64,000 nt of DNA from Pseudomonadota bacterium (GTDB lineage: Bacteria > Pseudomonadota > Gammaproteobacteria > Xanthomonadales > Xanthomonadaceae). The stretch lies in contig JAEZYE010000009.1 in assembly GCA_023419315.1 (NCBI GenBank), positions 62,001 to 126,000 of the forward strand. Direction: 5' to 3'. Position numbers and translations under genes: made by a program. This document shows positions 42,018 through 50,550 of the stretch, one piece after another. Numbering within the stretch: position 1 is the first letter of the stretch; each line of letters begins with the position of its first letter. The notes under the pieces are model-generated. The model made no database searches. It was not told the origin of the DNA and saw only the letters and a program-made list of their open reading frames with translations.

Positions 42018-45000
42018 ATGGACTTTTCCCGATTCTTCATCGATCGGCCGATCTTCGCCGCGGTGCTGTCGATCGTGATCTTCGCCGCCGGCCTGATCGC
42101 GATCCCGCTGCTGCCCATCGGCGAATACCCCGAAGTGGTACCGCCTTCGGTGGTCGTGCGCACGGTCTATCCCGGCGCCAACCCCAAAGTGATCGCCGAA
42201 ACCGTCGCCGTGCCGCTCGAGGAAGCCATCAATGGCGTCGAGGACATGATGTACGTCAAGTCGGTCGCCGGCTCCGACGGCGTGCTGCAATTGACCGTAA
42301 CGTTCCGTCCCGGCGTCGACCCCGACGACGCGGCGGTACGCGTGCAGAACCGTGTCAGCCAGGCGCTGGCGCGCCTGCCGGAAGACGTGCGCCGCCAGGG
42401 CGTGACCACGCAGAAGCAGTCGCCGGTGTTCCTGATGGTCGTGCACCTGGTGTCGAAGGACGGCAAGTACGACTCGCTGTACCTGCGCAACTACATGCGC
42501 CTGCACGTCAAGGACGAACTGGCGCGCATTCCCGGCGTCGGCGACGCGCAGGCCTTTGGCGGTGGCGATTACGCCATGCGCCTGTGGCTGGATCCGGACA
42601 AGGTCGCCGCCCGCGGCCTGACCGCCAGTGATGTCCTGCGCGCCGTGCGCGAGCAGAACCTGCAGGTGTCCGCCGGCCAGCTCGGCGCCGAGCCGATGCC
42701 CAATGGCAGCGATTTCCTCCTGCCGATCAACGCCAAGGGCCGTCTCGAAACCGCAGAGGAGTTCGGCAACATCGTGCTCAAGAGCGGCGACGAAGGCGAA
42801 ATCGTGCGGCTGTCGGACGTGGCGCGCATCGAACTGGCGGCCGGCGATTACACCTTGCGCGCCCGCCTCAACGGCATGAATGCATCGGCCATCGGCATCT
42901 TCCAGGCGCCGGGCGCCAACGCTCTCGAGATCCGCGATGCCGTCATCGCGAAGATGGCCGAGATCCGCAAGACCTTGCCGCCGGGCGTCGAGATCACCTC
43001 GATCTACGACACCACCATTTTCGTGCGCGATTCGATCAAGTCGGTGATTACGACGCTGATGGAAGCCACCTTGCTGGTGGTGTTGGTGGTCATCCTGTTC
43101 TTGCAGACGTGGCGCGCGTCCATCATTCCGCTGCTGGCGGTGCCGGTTTCGGTGGTCGGCACATTCGCGGTGCTCTACCTGCTCGGCTATTCAATCAATA
43201 CGCTTACGCTGTTCGGCCTGGTCCTGGCCATCGGCATCGTGGTGGACGACGCCATCGTGGTGGTGGAGAACGTCGAACGCCACATCGAACACGGCGCCAC
43301 ACCGCTGGAAGCGGCGCACCTGGCCATGAAGGAAGTGTCCGGGCCGATCATCGCGATCGCGCTGGTGCTGTGCGCCGTGTTCGTGCCGATGGCCTTCCTG
43401 ACCGGCGTCACCGGGCAGTTCTACAAGCAGTTCGCGGTGACGATCGCCATCTCGACGGTGATCTCGGCGATCAACTCGCTGACGCTGTCGCCGGCCCTGG
43501 CCGCCAAGCTGCTGCGCGCGCACGACGCGCCGAAGGATCGTCCTTCGCGCCTGATCGATCGCCTGTTCGGTTGGCTGTTCCGACCGTTCAACCGCTTCTT
43601 CAAGCGCAACTCGGAACGCTACGAGAATGCGGTCGGACGGGCGCTGGGACGCCGTGGCGCGGTGTTCGCGGTATACGCCGTGCTGCTGCTGGGTGCGGGC
43701 GTGATGTTCAAGACCGTGCCGGCCGGCTTCATCCCGGTGCAGGACAAGCTGTACCTGATCGCCGGCGTGAAGATGCCGGAAGGCGCATCCATCGAGCGCA
43801 CCGATGCGGTGCTGAAGAAAATGGCGGCCATCGCGCGCCAGGTGGAAGGCGTGGAAAGCGAAGTGGCGTTCCCCGGCCTGAACCCGTTGCAGTTCACCAA
43901 TACGCCGAACAACGGCGTGGTGTTCTTCACGCTGAAGCCTTTCAGCCAGCGTGATCGCAGCGCCGAGGAAATCACCGCGGAACTCAACCAGAAGTTCGCC
44001 GGCATCAAGGAAGGTTTCACCTTCGCCTTCATGCCGCCGCCCATCCAGGGCCTGGGCAATGGATCCGGCTGGTCGCTGTTCGTGGAAGACCGCACGCGCC
44101 TGGGCTACGGCCAGTTGCAGGGCGCCGTGCAGGCGTTCCAGGGCGCGGCCTCGCAGACACCCGGTCTGGGCTACCCGATCAGCAGTTACCAGGCCAACGT
44201 GCCGCAGCTGGACGCGGAGGTGGATCGCGTCAAGGCGAAGGCGCAGGGCGTGCCACTGACCGAACTGTTCGACACCTTGCAGACCTACCTGGGTTCAGCC
44301 TACGTCAACGACTTCAACATGTTCGGCCGCACCTGGCAGGTGATTGCGCAGGCCGACGCGCCGTTCCGCGACAACGTCGAGGACATCGCCAACCTGCGCA
44401 CGCGCAACGCCAACGGGCAGATGGTGCCGATCGGCAGCATGGTCAACATCCGCGAAACCTATGGTCCGGATCCGGTGATCCGCTTCAATGGCTACCCGGC
44501 CGCCGATCTTCTGGGTGAAGCGGATCCGCGCGTGCTGTCATCCGGCGAAGCGATGGCCAAGGTCACCGAGCTGGCGGCGAAAGTGTTGCCGTCCGGCATG
44601 GGCATCGGCTGGAGCGATCTGAGCTTCCAGCAGGCCACGCAGGGCAAGGCCGCACTGGTGGTGTTTCCGCTGGCGGTGTTGCTGGCCTTCCTCGTGCTGG
44701 CCGCACTGTATGAAAGCTGGACGCTGCCGCTGGCGGTGATCCTGATCGTGCCGATGACGCTGCTGTCCGCGCTGATCGGCGTGTGGCTGACCAATGGCGA
44801 CAACAACGTGTTCGTGCAGGTCGGCCTGGTGGTGCTGATGGGGCTGGCGTGCAAGAACGCGATCCTGATTGTCGAGTTCGCCCGCGAACTGGAACTGCAG
44901 GGCAAGGGCATCGTCGATGCCGCGCTGGAAGCCTGCCGCCTGCGCCTGCGTCCGATCGTCATGACCTCGGTCGCCTTCATCGCCGGCACCGTGCCGCTGG

Positions 45001-45185
45001 TGCTGTCGCACGGCGCGGGCGCGGAAGTGCGCACCGTCACCGGCATCACCGTGTTCGCGGGGATGCTGGGCGTCACCCTGTTCGGCCTGTTCCTGACGCC
45101 GGTGTTCTATGTGGCGCTGCGCAAGCTGGCGGGTCGTCCGCTGGTGTCGCATGCGCCGGCCCAGCCGGCGTCCGTGCACGCCTGA
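42018..45185 (+). CDS. RND multidrug efflux pump (MexF-type)
   Basis: A 1055-residue inner-membrane proton antiporter, length as in MexF (1062). The N-terminus MDFSRFFIDRPIFAAVLSI, VEEAINGVEDMMYV-like porter segment (LEEAINGVEDMMYVKS) and the transmembrane helix 4 GLVLAIGIVVDDAIVVVENVER, with the proton-relay Asp pair, are present. The C-half has the matching helices (VGLVVLMGLACKNAILIVEF). It is most like the MexF/HAE1 branch exporting chloramphenicol, quinolones and trimethoprim in Pseudomonas; the substrates here are unknown. Confidence 0.95.
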   Translation: MDFSRFFIDRPIFAAVLSIVIFAAGLIAIPLLPIGEYPEVVPPSVVVRTVYPGANPKVIAETVAVPLEEAINGVEDMMYVKSVAGSDGVLQLTVTFRPGVDPDDAAVRVQNRVSQALARLPEDVRRQGVTTQKQSPVFLMVVHLVSKDGKYDSLYLRNYMRLHVKDELARIPGVGDAQAFGGGDYAMRLWLDPDKVAARGLTASDVLRAVREQNLQVSAGQLGAEPMPNGSDFLLPINAKGRLETAEEFGNIVLKSGDEGEIVRLSDVARIELAAGDYTLRARLNGMNASAIGIFQAPGANALEIRDAVIAKMAEIRKTLPPGVEITSIYDTTIFVRDSIKSVITTLMEATLLVVLVVILFLQTWRASIIPLLAVPVSVVGTFAVLYLLGYSINTLTLFGLVLAIGIVVDDAIVVVENVERHIEHGATPLEAAHLAMKEVSGPIIAIALVLCAVFVPMAFLTGVTGQFYKQFAVTIAISTVISAINSLTLSPALAAKLLRAHDAPKDRPSRLIDRLFGWLFRPFNRFFKRNSERYENAVGRALGRRGAVFAVYAVLLLGAGVMFKTVPAGFIPVQDKLYLIAGVKMPEGASIERTDAVLKKMAAIARQVEGVESEVAFPGLNPLQFTNTPNNGVVFFTLKPFSQRDRSAEEITAELNQKFAGIKEGFTFAFMPPPIQGLGNGSGWSLFVEDRTRLGYGQLQGAVQAFQGAASQTPGLGYPISSYQANVPQLDAEVDRVKAKAQGVPLTELFDTLQTYLGSAYVNDFNMFGRTWQVIAQADAPFRDNVEDIANLRTRNANGQMVPIGSMVNIRETYGPDPVIRFNGYPAADLLGEADPRVLSSGEAMAKVTELAAKVLPSGMGIGWSDLSFQQATQGKAALVVFPLAVLLAFLVLAALYESWTLPLAVILIVPMTLLSALIGVWLTNGDNNVFVQVGLVVLMGLACKNAILIVEFARELELQGKGIVDAALEACRLRLRPIVMTSVAFIAGTVPLVLSHGAGAEVRTVTGITVFAGMLGVTLFGLFLTPVFYVALRKLAGRPLVSHAPAQPASVHA

Positions 45186-45213
45186 TTCCTCCCCTTACGT
45201 TTTGGAGCATTCC

Positions 45214-45945
45214 ATGAGCAACCAGAAGATCGCCCTCGTCACCGGCGCCACGCGCGGCATCGGCCTGCATACCGTGCGCCAGCTGGCCGAACAGGGCGTG
45301 CACACACTGCTGGCCGGACGCGATCGCCAGAAAGCGGTCGATGCCGCACTGGCGCTGCAAGGCGAAGGCCTGCCGGTCGAAGCGATCACGCTCGACGTCA
45401 CCGATGACGCGAGCATCGCCGAAGCCGTCGCCAGTGTTGAAGCCCGCCATGGGCGGCTGGACATCCTCGTCAACAACGCCGGCATCCTGATCGACGATCC
45501 CACGCGCGGCATGGCGGGCCAGCCGCTCGCCACGTGGCGCAAGACATTCGACACCAACGTCTTCGGCCTCATTGCAGTCACCCAGGCCTTCCTGCCGCTG
45601 CTGCGCAAGTCGGCGGCCGGCCGCATCGTCAATGTGTCCAGCGTGCTCGGTTCGATCGGGTTGCATGCGGCGCCGGATTCGCCGATAGCCGGCTTCCGTG
45701 TGCCCGCCTACAACGTGTCCAAGAGCGCGGTGAATGCCTGGACCGTGCAACTGGCGAACGAACTCGGCGATGGTCCTATCAAGGTCAATACCCTGCACCC
45801 CGGTTACGTGCGCACCGACATGAACGCCGGCAACGGCGACATGGAGATCCCCGAAGGCGCGCGCACCAGCGTTCGCCTGGCGCTGATTGGCCCGGACGGC
45901 CCGCAGGGTGGCTTCTTCCATCTCGACGAGGTGCTGCCATGGTGA
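45214..45945 (+). CDS. SDR oxidoreductase inside the efflux operon
   Basis: A 243-residue classical SDR. TGATRGIGLHTVRQLAEQGV binds the cofactor. NVSSVLGS has the catalytic Ser and AYNVSKSAV the Tyr and Lys, so it is likely active. Substrate is unknown; carbonyl or quinone-type compounds are plausible given the efflux context. The ATG is preceded by TTTTGGAG, and its stop overlaps the outer-membrane gene's start region. Confidence 0.9.
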   Translation: MSNQKIALVTGATRGIGLHTVRQLAEQGVHTLLAGRDRQKAVDAALALQGEGLPVEAITLDVTDDASIAEAVASVEARHGRLDILVNNAGILIDDPTRGMAGQPLATWRKTFDTNVFGLIAVTQAFLPLLRKSAAGRIVNVSSVLGSIGLHAAPDSPIAGFRVPAYNVSKSAVNAWTVQLANELGDGPIKVNTLHPGYVRTDMNAGNGDMEIPEGARTSVRLALIGPDGPQGGFFHLDEVLPW

Positions 45946-47354
45946 TGCGCCCGCTCTTCATCGCCGTGGCGTCGGCGCTGCTCACCGCCTGCGCGACGGT
46001 GGGTCCGGATTACCGCGCGCCGCAATTGGCGCCGGCCGAACTGCCGAGTGCGCAGGGAACAGCCTTCACTGGTGCGCGACCCGTCACCAACTGGTGGGCG
46101 CAATTCGGTGACCCGGTGCTGGATCAGTTGATCGCCGACGGTCTGGCCGCCAATCCGGATCTGTGGATCGCCGCGGCACGCGTCTCCGAAGCACGCGCCG
46201 TGTTCAATGAACGCCGGCTCGACATCGCGCCGCACGTCGCACTCGGGGCGGAACAGACACGCAGCCGCCAGCCGGTCGAAGGCCAGGGACGCGTGGAGAC
46301 GGAAGTCGACAGTGTCGGTTTCGATGCGGCCTGGGAACTGGATCTGTTCGGTCGCCTGCGTCGCTCGGCAGAAGCCGCGCATGCGGATCTGCAAGCGCAG
46401 CGCAACGACATGGCGGCGATGCAGGTCAGCGTCGCCGCCGAGGTCGCCCGGAACTATTTCGAGTTGCGGGGCGCGCAGAAGCGGCTCGACGTCGCCCGGC
46501 GCACGCTGGAAAACCTCAGCGATACACAGCGGCTGACCGAGTCGCGCTGGAAGCTCGGCGCCGGCACCGAACTGGAAGTGCAGAGCAGCCTCGCGCGCAT
46601 GAAGGCCATCGAAGCGACGCTGCCGGTGCTGGAAACCACCGAGGCGCAGGCACGCGTCCGCATCGAAGTACTGACAGGGCGTCGTCCGGGTTCGCTGGTC
46701 GCGCAGCTTGTCCCGCGCGAGAGCCCGGCCCTGGTGAAGGCGCTGCCGATTGGCGACACGACCGGCCTGCTGAGGCAGCGTCCGGATGTACGCGCAGCCG
46801 AACGGCGACTGGCGGCGTCCACCGCGCGGGTCGGTGTCGCCACTGCGGATCTGTTTCCGCGCGTGAGCATTCGCGGCTTCGTCGGTTTCCTGGCCGGGGA
46901 TTTCAGTGGGCTGATCAATGGCGACAACAAGGCATGGTCGGTCACGCCCTCGATCAGCTGGGCCGCATTCGATCTCGGCAGCGTCCGGGCGCGATTGCGT
47001 GCGACGCAGGCGCAGAGCGAAGGCGCGCTGGCCGAATACGAGAAAGCCGTACTCAGCGCACTGGAGGACACCGAGAATGCCCTGTCCGGCTATGCCAGGC
47101 GGCAGACGCAGCTGGTGCGCGTGAGCGAACAGGCGACGGCGGCGCGACGGGCGGCGGAACTGGCCGACGCCCGCTACCGGGCGGGCGCATCGGACTTCCT
47201 CACCCTGCTCGATGCGCAGCGCACGCAGCTGGCGGCGGACGATGCGCTGGCGCAGGCGGAAGCCGGAGTGAACGTCGGCGTGGTCGCGGTCTACAAGTCG
47301 CTCGGCGGCTGGGGCGAACCGGAAGCGGATCCCGCACTGGCCAGCGTGCGCTGA
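45945..47354 (+). CDS. RND efflux outer-membrane lipoprotein channel (OprN/NodT type)
   Basis: A 469-residue TolC-like outer-membrane factor. The signal peptide ends in a lipobox (ALLTAC). The mature chain starts VGPDYRAPQLAP and NWWAQFGDPVLDQLI, characteristic of the NodT family. Two tandem repeats of the helical barrel follow, with FDAAWELDLFGRLRRS and LEDTENALSGYARRQ. The start may be GTG 45942 or ATG 45945. It completes the adaptor-pump-channel set. The gene overlaps the preceding SDR stop codon. Confidence 0.92.
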   Translation: MRPLFIAVASALLTACATVGPDYRAPQLAPAELPSAQGTAFTGARPVTNWWAQFGDPVLDQLIADGLAANPDLWIAAARVSEARAVFNERRLDIAPHVALGAEQTRSRQPVEGQGRVETEVDSVGFDAAWELDLFGRLRRSAEAAHADLQAQRNDMAAMQVSVAAEVARNYFELRGAQKRLDVARRTLENLSDTQRLTESRWKLGAGTELEVQSSLARMKAIEATLPVLETTEAQARVRIEVLTGRRPGSLVAQLVPRESPALVKALPIGDTTGLLRQRPDVRAAERRLAASTARVGVATADLFPRVSIRGFVGFLAGDFSGLINGDNKAWSVTPSISWAAFDLGSVRARLRATQAQSEGALAEYEKAVLSALEDTENALSGYARRQTQLVRVSEQATAARRAAELADARYRAGASDFLTLLDAQRTQLAADDALAQAEAGVNVGVVAVYKSLGGWGEPEADPALASVR

Positions 47355-47383
47355 GCCGCCTGCAGGGACGTGATCGCATGGGC

Positions 47384-47406
47384 CCGGACGTCGCTGCGAC
47401 GTCCGG
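47384..47406. repeat. Perfect 23-bp inverted repeat after the efflux operon
   Basis: CCGGACGTCGC-T-GCGACGTCCGG is perfectly palindromic around one base. It lies between the outer-membrane gene (plus) and the small gene on the minus strand and could be a terminator hairpin (10-bp stem, 3-base loop). There is no T-run on either side. Confidence 0.5.
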
Positions 47407-47411
47407 AACGG

Positions 47412-47657
47412 TCAGGAGGAATGCCACTCCGCACTGGCGACCACATCCTTCAACGTGTCCGCCAGTTGCGAGAAACAATGCGCGAGCGCGGCCGGCGACA
47501 ATGAGACCGCTTCCTCCCTGCAGCCCGTCGGTTGCGTCAGGCTCGCCAGCAAGGCGAGCCGATCACGCGCCTGCACGAGCTGCAGTTGCGTGTCTTCGTT
47601 GATCCGGTAATGCCCCGCATCGTGGTCGCCCATGCGGGATGCTGCTGCCCTGGTCAT
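47412..47657 (-). CDS. Small conserved-looking protein (81 aa)
   Basis: An 81-residue protein that starts after a good RBS (AAGGAG, 6 bases before the ATG at 47657). The core is HYRINEDTQLQLVQARDRLALLASL and the C-terminus ALAHCFSQLADTLKDVV, an amphipathic helical pattern. It is reminiscent of small Xanthomonad proteins of the XAC0095 type, but I cannot confirm this. It diverges from the HTH regulator with 129 bases between starts. Confidence 0.6.
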   Translation of the reverse strand: MTRAAASRMGDHDAGHYRINEDTQLQLVQARDRLALLASLTQPTGCREEAVSLSPAALAHCFSQLADTLKDVVASAEWHSS

Positions 47658-47786
47658 GTGTGCTCCTTCGCATGCCCGCCTGCGTTGCGGCGGGCTGTCT
47701 TCCGTGACGAGCGGATAGCCTTCCACATATCCTCGTCATAGACAATCCTCTTTGCCGCACCGTGCGCGAGCGTTTAGCGTAGCGCC

Positions 47787-48131
47787 ATGGTCAAGAACAG
47801 CTCCACGCTGGCAAAGCGTTTGATCCAGGCACGAAGCGCCGCAGGCATGACACAGGGCGACGTCGCGCAAGCGATCGGTATCACCCAGCCCAGCTATTCG
47901 TCGCTGGAACGCGGCGTCAGCAAGCGCACCAACTATATCGGTTCACTCGCGCATGTTCTCGGCGTGGATGCGTACTGGCTCGAGACTGGCGCAGGCCAGA
48001 TGCGAAAGCTCGGCGTCGCGGAACAACTGGCCGAGTACGCGATGCCCACGGAGAAGCGCCGCATTCTCCATGCGTTGGACAAGATGAGTGTCCGCAAGCG
48101 CAAGGCGCTACTCGAACTGCTCTCCGAATGA
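47787..48131 (+). CDS. XRE-type helix-turn-helix regulator
   Basis: A 114-residue protein. Residues 6-60 (LAKRLIQARSAAGMTQGDVAQ, IGITQPSYSSLERGV, LAHVLGVDAYWLETG) are a phage-repressor-like HTH of the XRE family. The C-terminal ~45 residues are helical (MPTEKRRILHALDKMSVRKRKALLELL). It is divergent from the small 81-residue gene, so it may control it. No prophage genes accompany it. Confidence 0.88.
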   Translation: MVKNSSTLAKRLIQARSAAGMTQGDVAQAIGITQPSYSSLERGVSKRTNYIGSLAHVLGVDAYWLETGAGQMRKLGVAEQLAEYAMPTEKRRILHALDKMSVRKRKALLELLSE

Positions 48132-48163
48132 ACCCCTCACGTGCAGCCGCGCGGGCGCACGGT

Positions 48164-48703
48164 TTACTGCAGCGGCGCAGCGACGATCAGCGGGTCGAGG
48201 TCATAGCCCATCGCGGTCGCCTTGGCCTTGAGTGTTTCGAAGCGCGTGCGTTCCATGGTCGGTGAGCGCGAGAGTATCCAGAGATAATCGCGACCGGGCT
48301 CGCCTACGACCGCCCACTGGTATTCGGGGTCGAGCGCGATGACCCAATAGTCGGCCCACACGAAAGGAATCCACGAAAGCCACCCGGGGGCGAAGCTCAC
48401 TTCAAGCCGGCCGGGATGGCCTTCCACCGGACGCGCCACGCCTTCGGCGACCTGTGTCGTTCCGTCCTTGGTCTTGCAGGTATTGCGCACCCCGATGCCG
48501 TCCGCCTCGAACGAATAGGTGGCGGTGATGTCGCCGATGCAATCGGCCTGGTGGCGCATGGGCAAGTGCGCGATTTCGTACCACTGGCCGGCATAGCGCT
48601 GGATGTCCAGCGTCGGCACGGATGTCACGGGCTCGGCGGCCATGCCGCCTCCGGCAAGCAGCAGCGCGGCCAGGCAGGCCATCGGTGACTTTCGCAGGCT
48701 CAT
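48164..48703 (-). CDS. blc: Bacterial lipocalin (Blc-like)
   Basis: A 179-residue lipocalin with a signal peptide (LAALLLAGGGMA). The first conserved region is YAGQWYEIAHLPMRHQ, then the ADYWVIALDPEYQWAVVGEP strands and the C-terminal LWILSRSPTM. E. coli Blc is a lipoprotein; here there is no lipobox Cys at the cleavage site, so it may be soluble and periplasmic. Blc binds lysophospholipids. It faces the HTH gene convergently. Confidence 0.9.
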   Translation of the reverse strand: MSLRKSPMACLAALLLAGGGMAAEPVTSVPTLDIQRYAGQWYEIAHLPMRHQADCIGDITATYSFEADGIGVRNTCKTKDGTTQVAEGVARPVEGHPGRLEVSFAPGWLSWIPFVWADYWVIALDPEYQWAVVGEPGRDYLWILSRSPTMERTRFETLKAKATAMGYDLDPLIVAAPLQ

Positions 48704-48789
48704 CGTTCAACACTCCTTTGCACGCGATCGCATTCCGGCACGGAGCGGCGCTTTCGCCCCCGCTCCGTGCCGCCGCTGTTCCGCTGGAA

Positions 48790-49167
48790 TTACTTCTTCT
48801 TTGCGACCGTCAGGCCGCTACTGTCCACCTTGCCCACGCCCTTGATGGCGCGAGTCACGGCGACGGCCTTGTCGGCCTGCGCCTGCGTATCGACCTGCCC
48901 GCTCAACGTAACCACGCCGTTCACGGTTTCCACCTTGATGTCGAGGCCGGACACGTCTTCGGTCGCCAGCAGATCCGCCTTCACCTTGGTCGTGATCCAG
49001 GTATCACTCACCGGCTGATCCGAATCGGACTTGCGATCGGCATCGGAACGGTTCTGCTCTTCCGGTTCGGGCTTGGTGTCAGGCATTGCGACGGCCTGCG
49101 CCGCGACGAATCCCATGCCGGCGGACAGCGCCAGGGCCAGAAGGCTGCGGGAAATCACTGGTTTCAT
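48790..49167 (-). CDS. BON-domain periplasmic protein (OsmY-like)
   Basis: A 125-residue exported protein. The signal peptide MKPVISRSLLALALSAG ends near AVA-MPDTK. A charged linker (EPEEQNRSDADRKSDSD) leads to one BON domain (DTWITTKVKADLLATEDVSGLDIKV, NGVVTLSGQVDTQAQ). OsmY-type BON proteins are stress-induced and periplasmic. It has one BON domain where E. coli OsmY has two. Confidence 0.9.
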   Translation of the reverse strand: MKPVISRSLLALALSAGMGFVAAQAVAMPDTKPEPEEQNRSDADRKSDSDQPVSDTWITTKVKADLLATEDVSGLDIKVETVNGVVTLSGQVDTQAQADKAVAVTRAIKGVGKVDSSGLTVAKKK

Positions 49168-49312
49168 CGGAATGGCTCCTGCGTCGGATGACGTGAAGAG
49201 TGTTCACAGGACGTCCGTACACCGCGCGTGAAATACGCGAGGCGGGTTCGACGGAGTTCAGCCATTGCAGCGCGGCGTTAAACTGGCGACGTTTTCATCG
49301 CCGGTTTTCGTT

Positions 49313-50353
49313 ATGAACGTGTTGAATGTCGCACTCGTCGGATACGGCTTCGTGGGCAAGGTTTTCCACGCCCCCCTGATCACGAACACGCCGGGACTGT
49401 CACTGCACACCGTCGTGTCGAGCGATGCCGGCAAGGTGCAGGCGGATCACCCGGCTGCGCGCGTGGTGAGTGAAGCGCACAACGCGTTCGCCGATCCGGA
49501 AATCGATCTCGTCGTGATCGCATCACCAAACGACAGCCACGCCCCGCTCGCACGGTCGGCACTGGAACACGGGAAGCATGTCGTCGTGGACAAGCCGTTC
49601 ACCGTCACGCTGGCCGAGGCCGAGGACGTGGTGGCCTGCGCGCAGCGCGTCGGCCGCATCGTCAGCGTGTTCCAGAACCGACGCTGGGATGCGGACTTCC
49701 TCGCGCTGCGGATGCTGGTGGAAGATGGCGCACTGGGCGACATCGCGGAGTTCCACTCCCACTTCGACCGCTTCCGTCCGCACGTGCAGGATCGCTGGCG
49801 CGAACGCGATGCGCCGGGCGGCGGGCTCTGGTACGACCTCGGGCCGCATCTGATCGATCAGGCGCTGCAGTTGCTCGGCCCGCCGCAGTCGGTGCAGGCG
49901 GATCTCGCGACGCAGCGCGAAGGCGGCCGGGCCACCGACTATTTCCATGTGCAGTTGCATTACCCGCGCACGCGCGTGCACCTGCATGCCGGTTCGCTGG
50001 TGCCGGGAAACGGTCTGCGCTTCGCCGTGCACGGCTCGCGTGGCAGCTTCATCAAGCACGGACTCGATTCCCAGGAAAACGCATTGCGTGCCGGAGTCCA
50101 GCCAGGCGAGGCGGAATGGGGACGCGATCCCGCGCCCGGACAGCTGATTGCGGTCGATGCGCATGGACGTCCGGAAGCCCGGCAGGTGGACAGTGTCGCC
50201 GGAGACTACCGTCGCTTCTATGCCGCCATGCGCGCGGCCATCGTCGAAGGCGCGACCGTGCCCGTCAGCACCGATGATGCGCTGGCGGTGATGAAAATCC
50301 TGATGGCGGGAATGGAGAGCGCAGGGCAAGGCCGAACCATCGCCCTCGACTGA
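49313..50353 (+). CDS. Gfo/Idh/MocA-family oxidoreductase (YdgJ-like)
   Basis: A 346-residue NAD(P)-dependent oxidoreductase, the same length as E. coli YdgJ. The N-terminus VALVGYGFVGKVFHAPLI and the motif KHVVVDKPFTVTLAEAE, with the catalytic Lys-Pro, match YdgJ closely, as do NRRWDADFL and HFDRFRPHVQDRWRE. The substrate is unknown. ATG 49313 is chosen; the frame is open 48 bases upstream. Confidence 0.92.
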   Translation: MNVLNVALVGYGFVGKVFHAPLITNTPGLSLHTVVSSDAGKVQADHPAARVVSEAHNAFADPEIDLVVIASPNDSHAPLARSALEHGKHVVVDKPFTVTLAEAEDVVACAQRVGRIVSVFQNRRWDADFLALRMLVEDGALGDIAEFHSHFDRFRPHVQDRWRERDAPGGGLWYDLGPHLIDQALQLLGPPQSVQADLATQREGGRATDYFHVQLHYPRTRVHLHAGSLVPGNGLRFAVHGSRGSFIKHGLDSQENALRAGVQPGEAEWGRDPAPGQLIAVDAHGRPEARQVDSVAGDYRRFYAAMRAAIVEGATVPVSTDDALAVMKILMAGMESAGQGRTIALD

Positions 50354-50550
50354 ACCCCATCGAGGGAGTCCGGCGCGCTCGGCGGCACTGCGACGGCGCC
50401 GGCCCGCGCGCTACACTACGCGCCTTCGCCGAGCCGGCGCCCGTCGCGTTTCCCCGCACGGCGCCCGGGCGGACCCGGCGCGTCGCATCCGCCCTCCTTC
50501 CCCCGCACGATCCGACCGCATGCCCCCGCATGACGGAAAGGAAATCCCGC

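Noticed and set aside
47787..48131. The HTH regulator as part of a prophage
   Set aside because: No integrase, structural or lysis genes and no attachment-site repeats are nearby.
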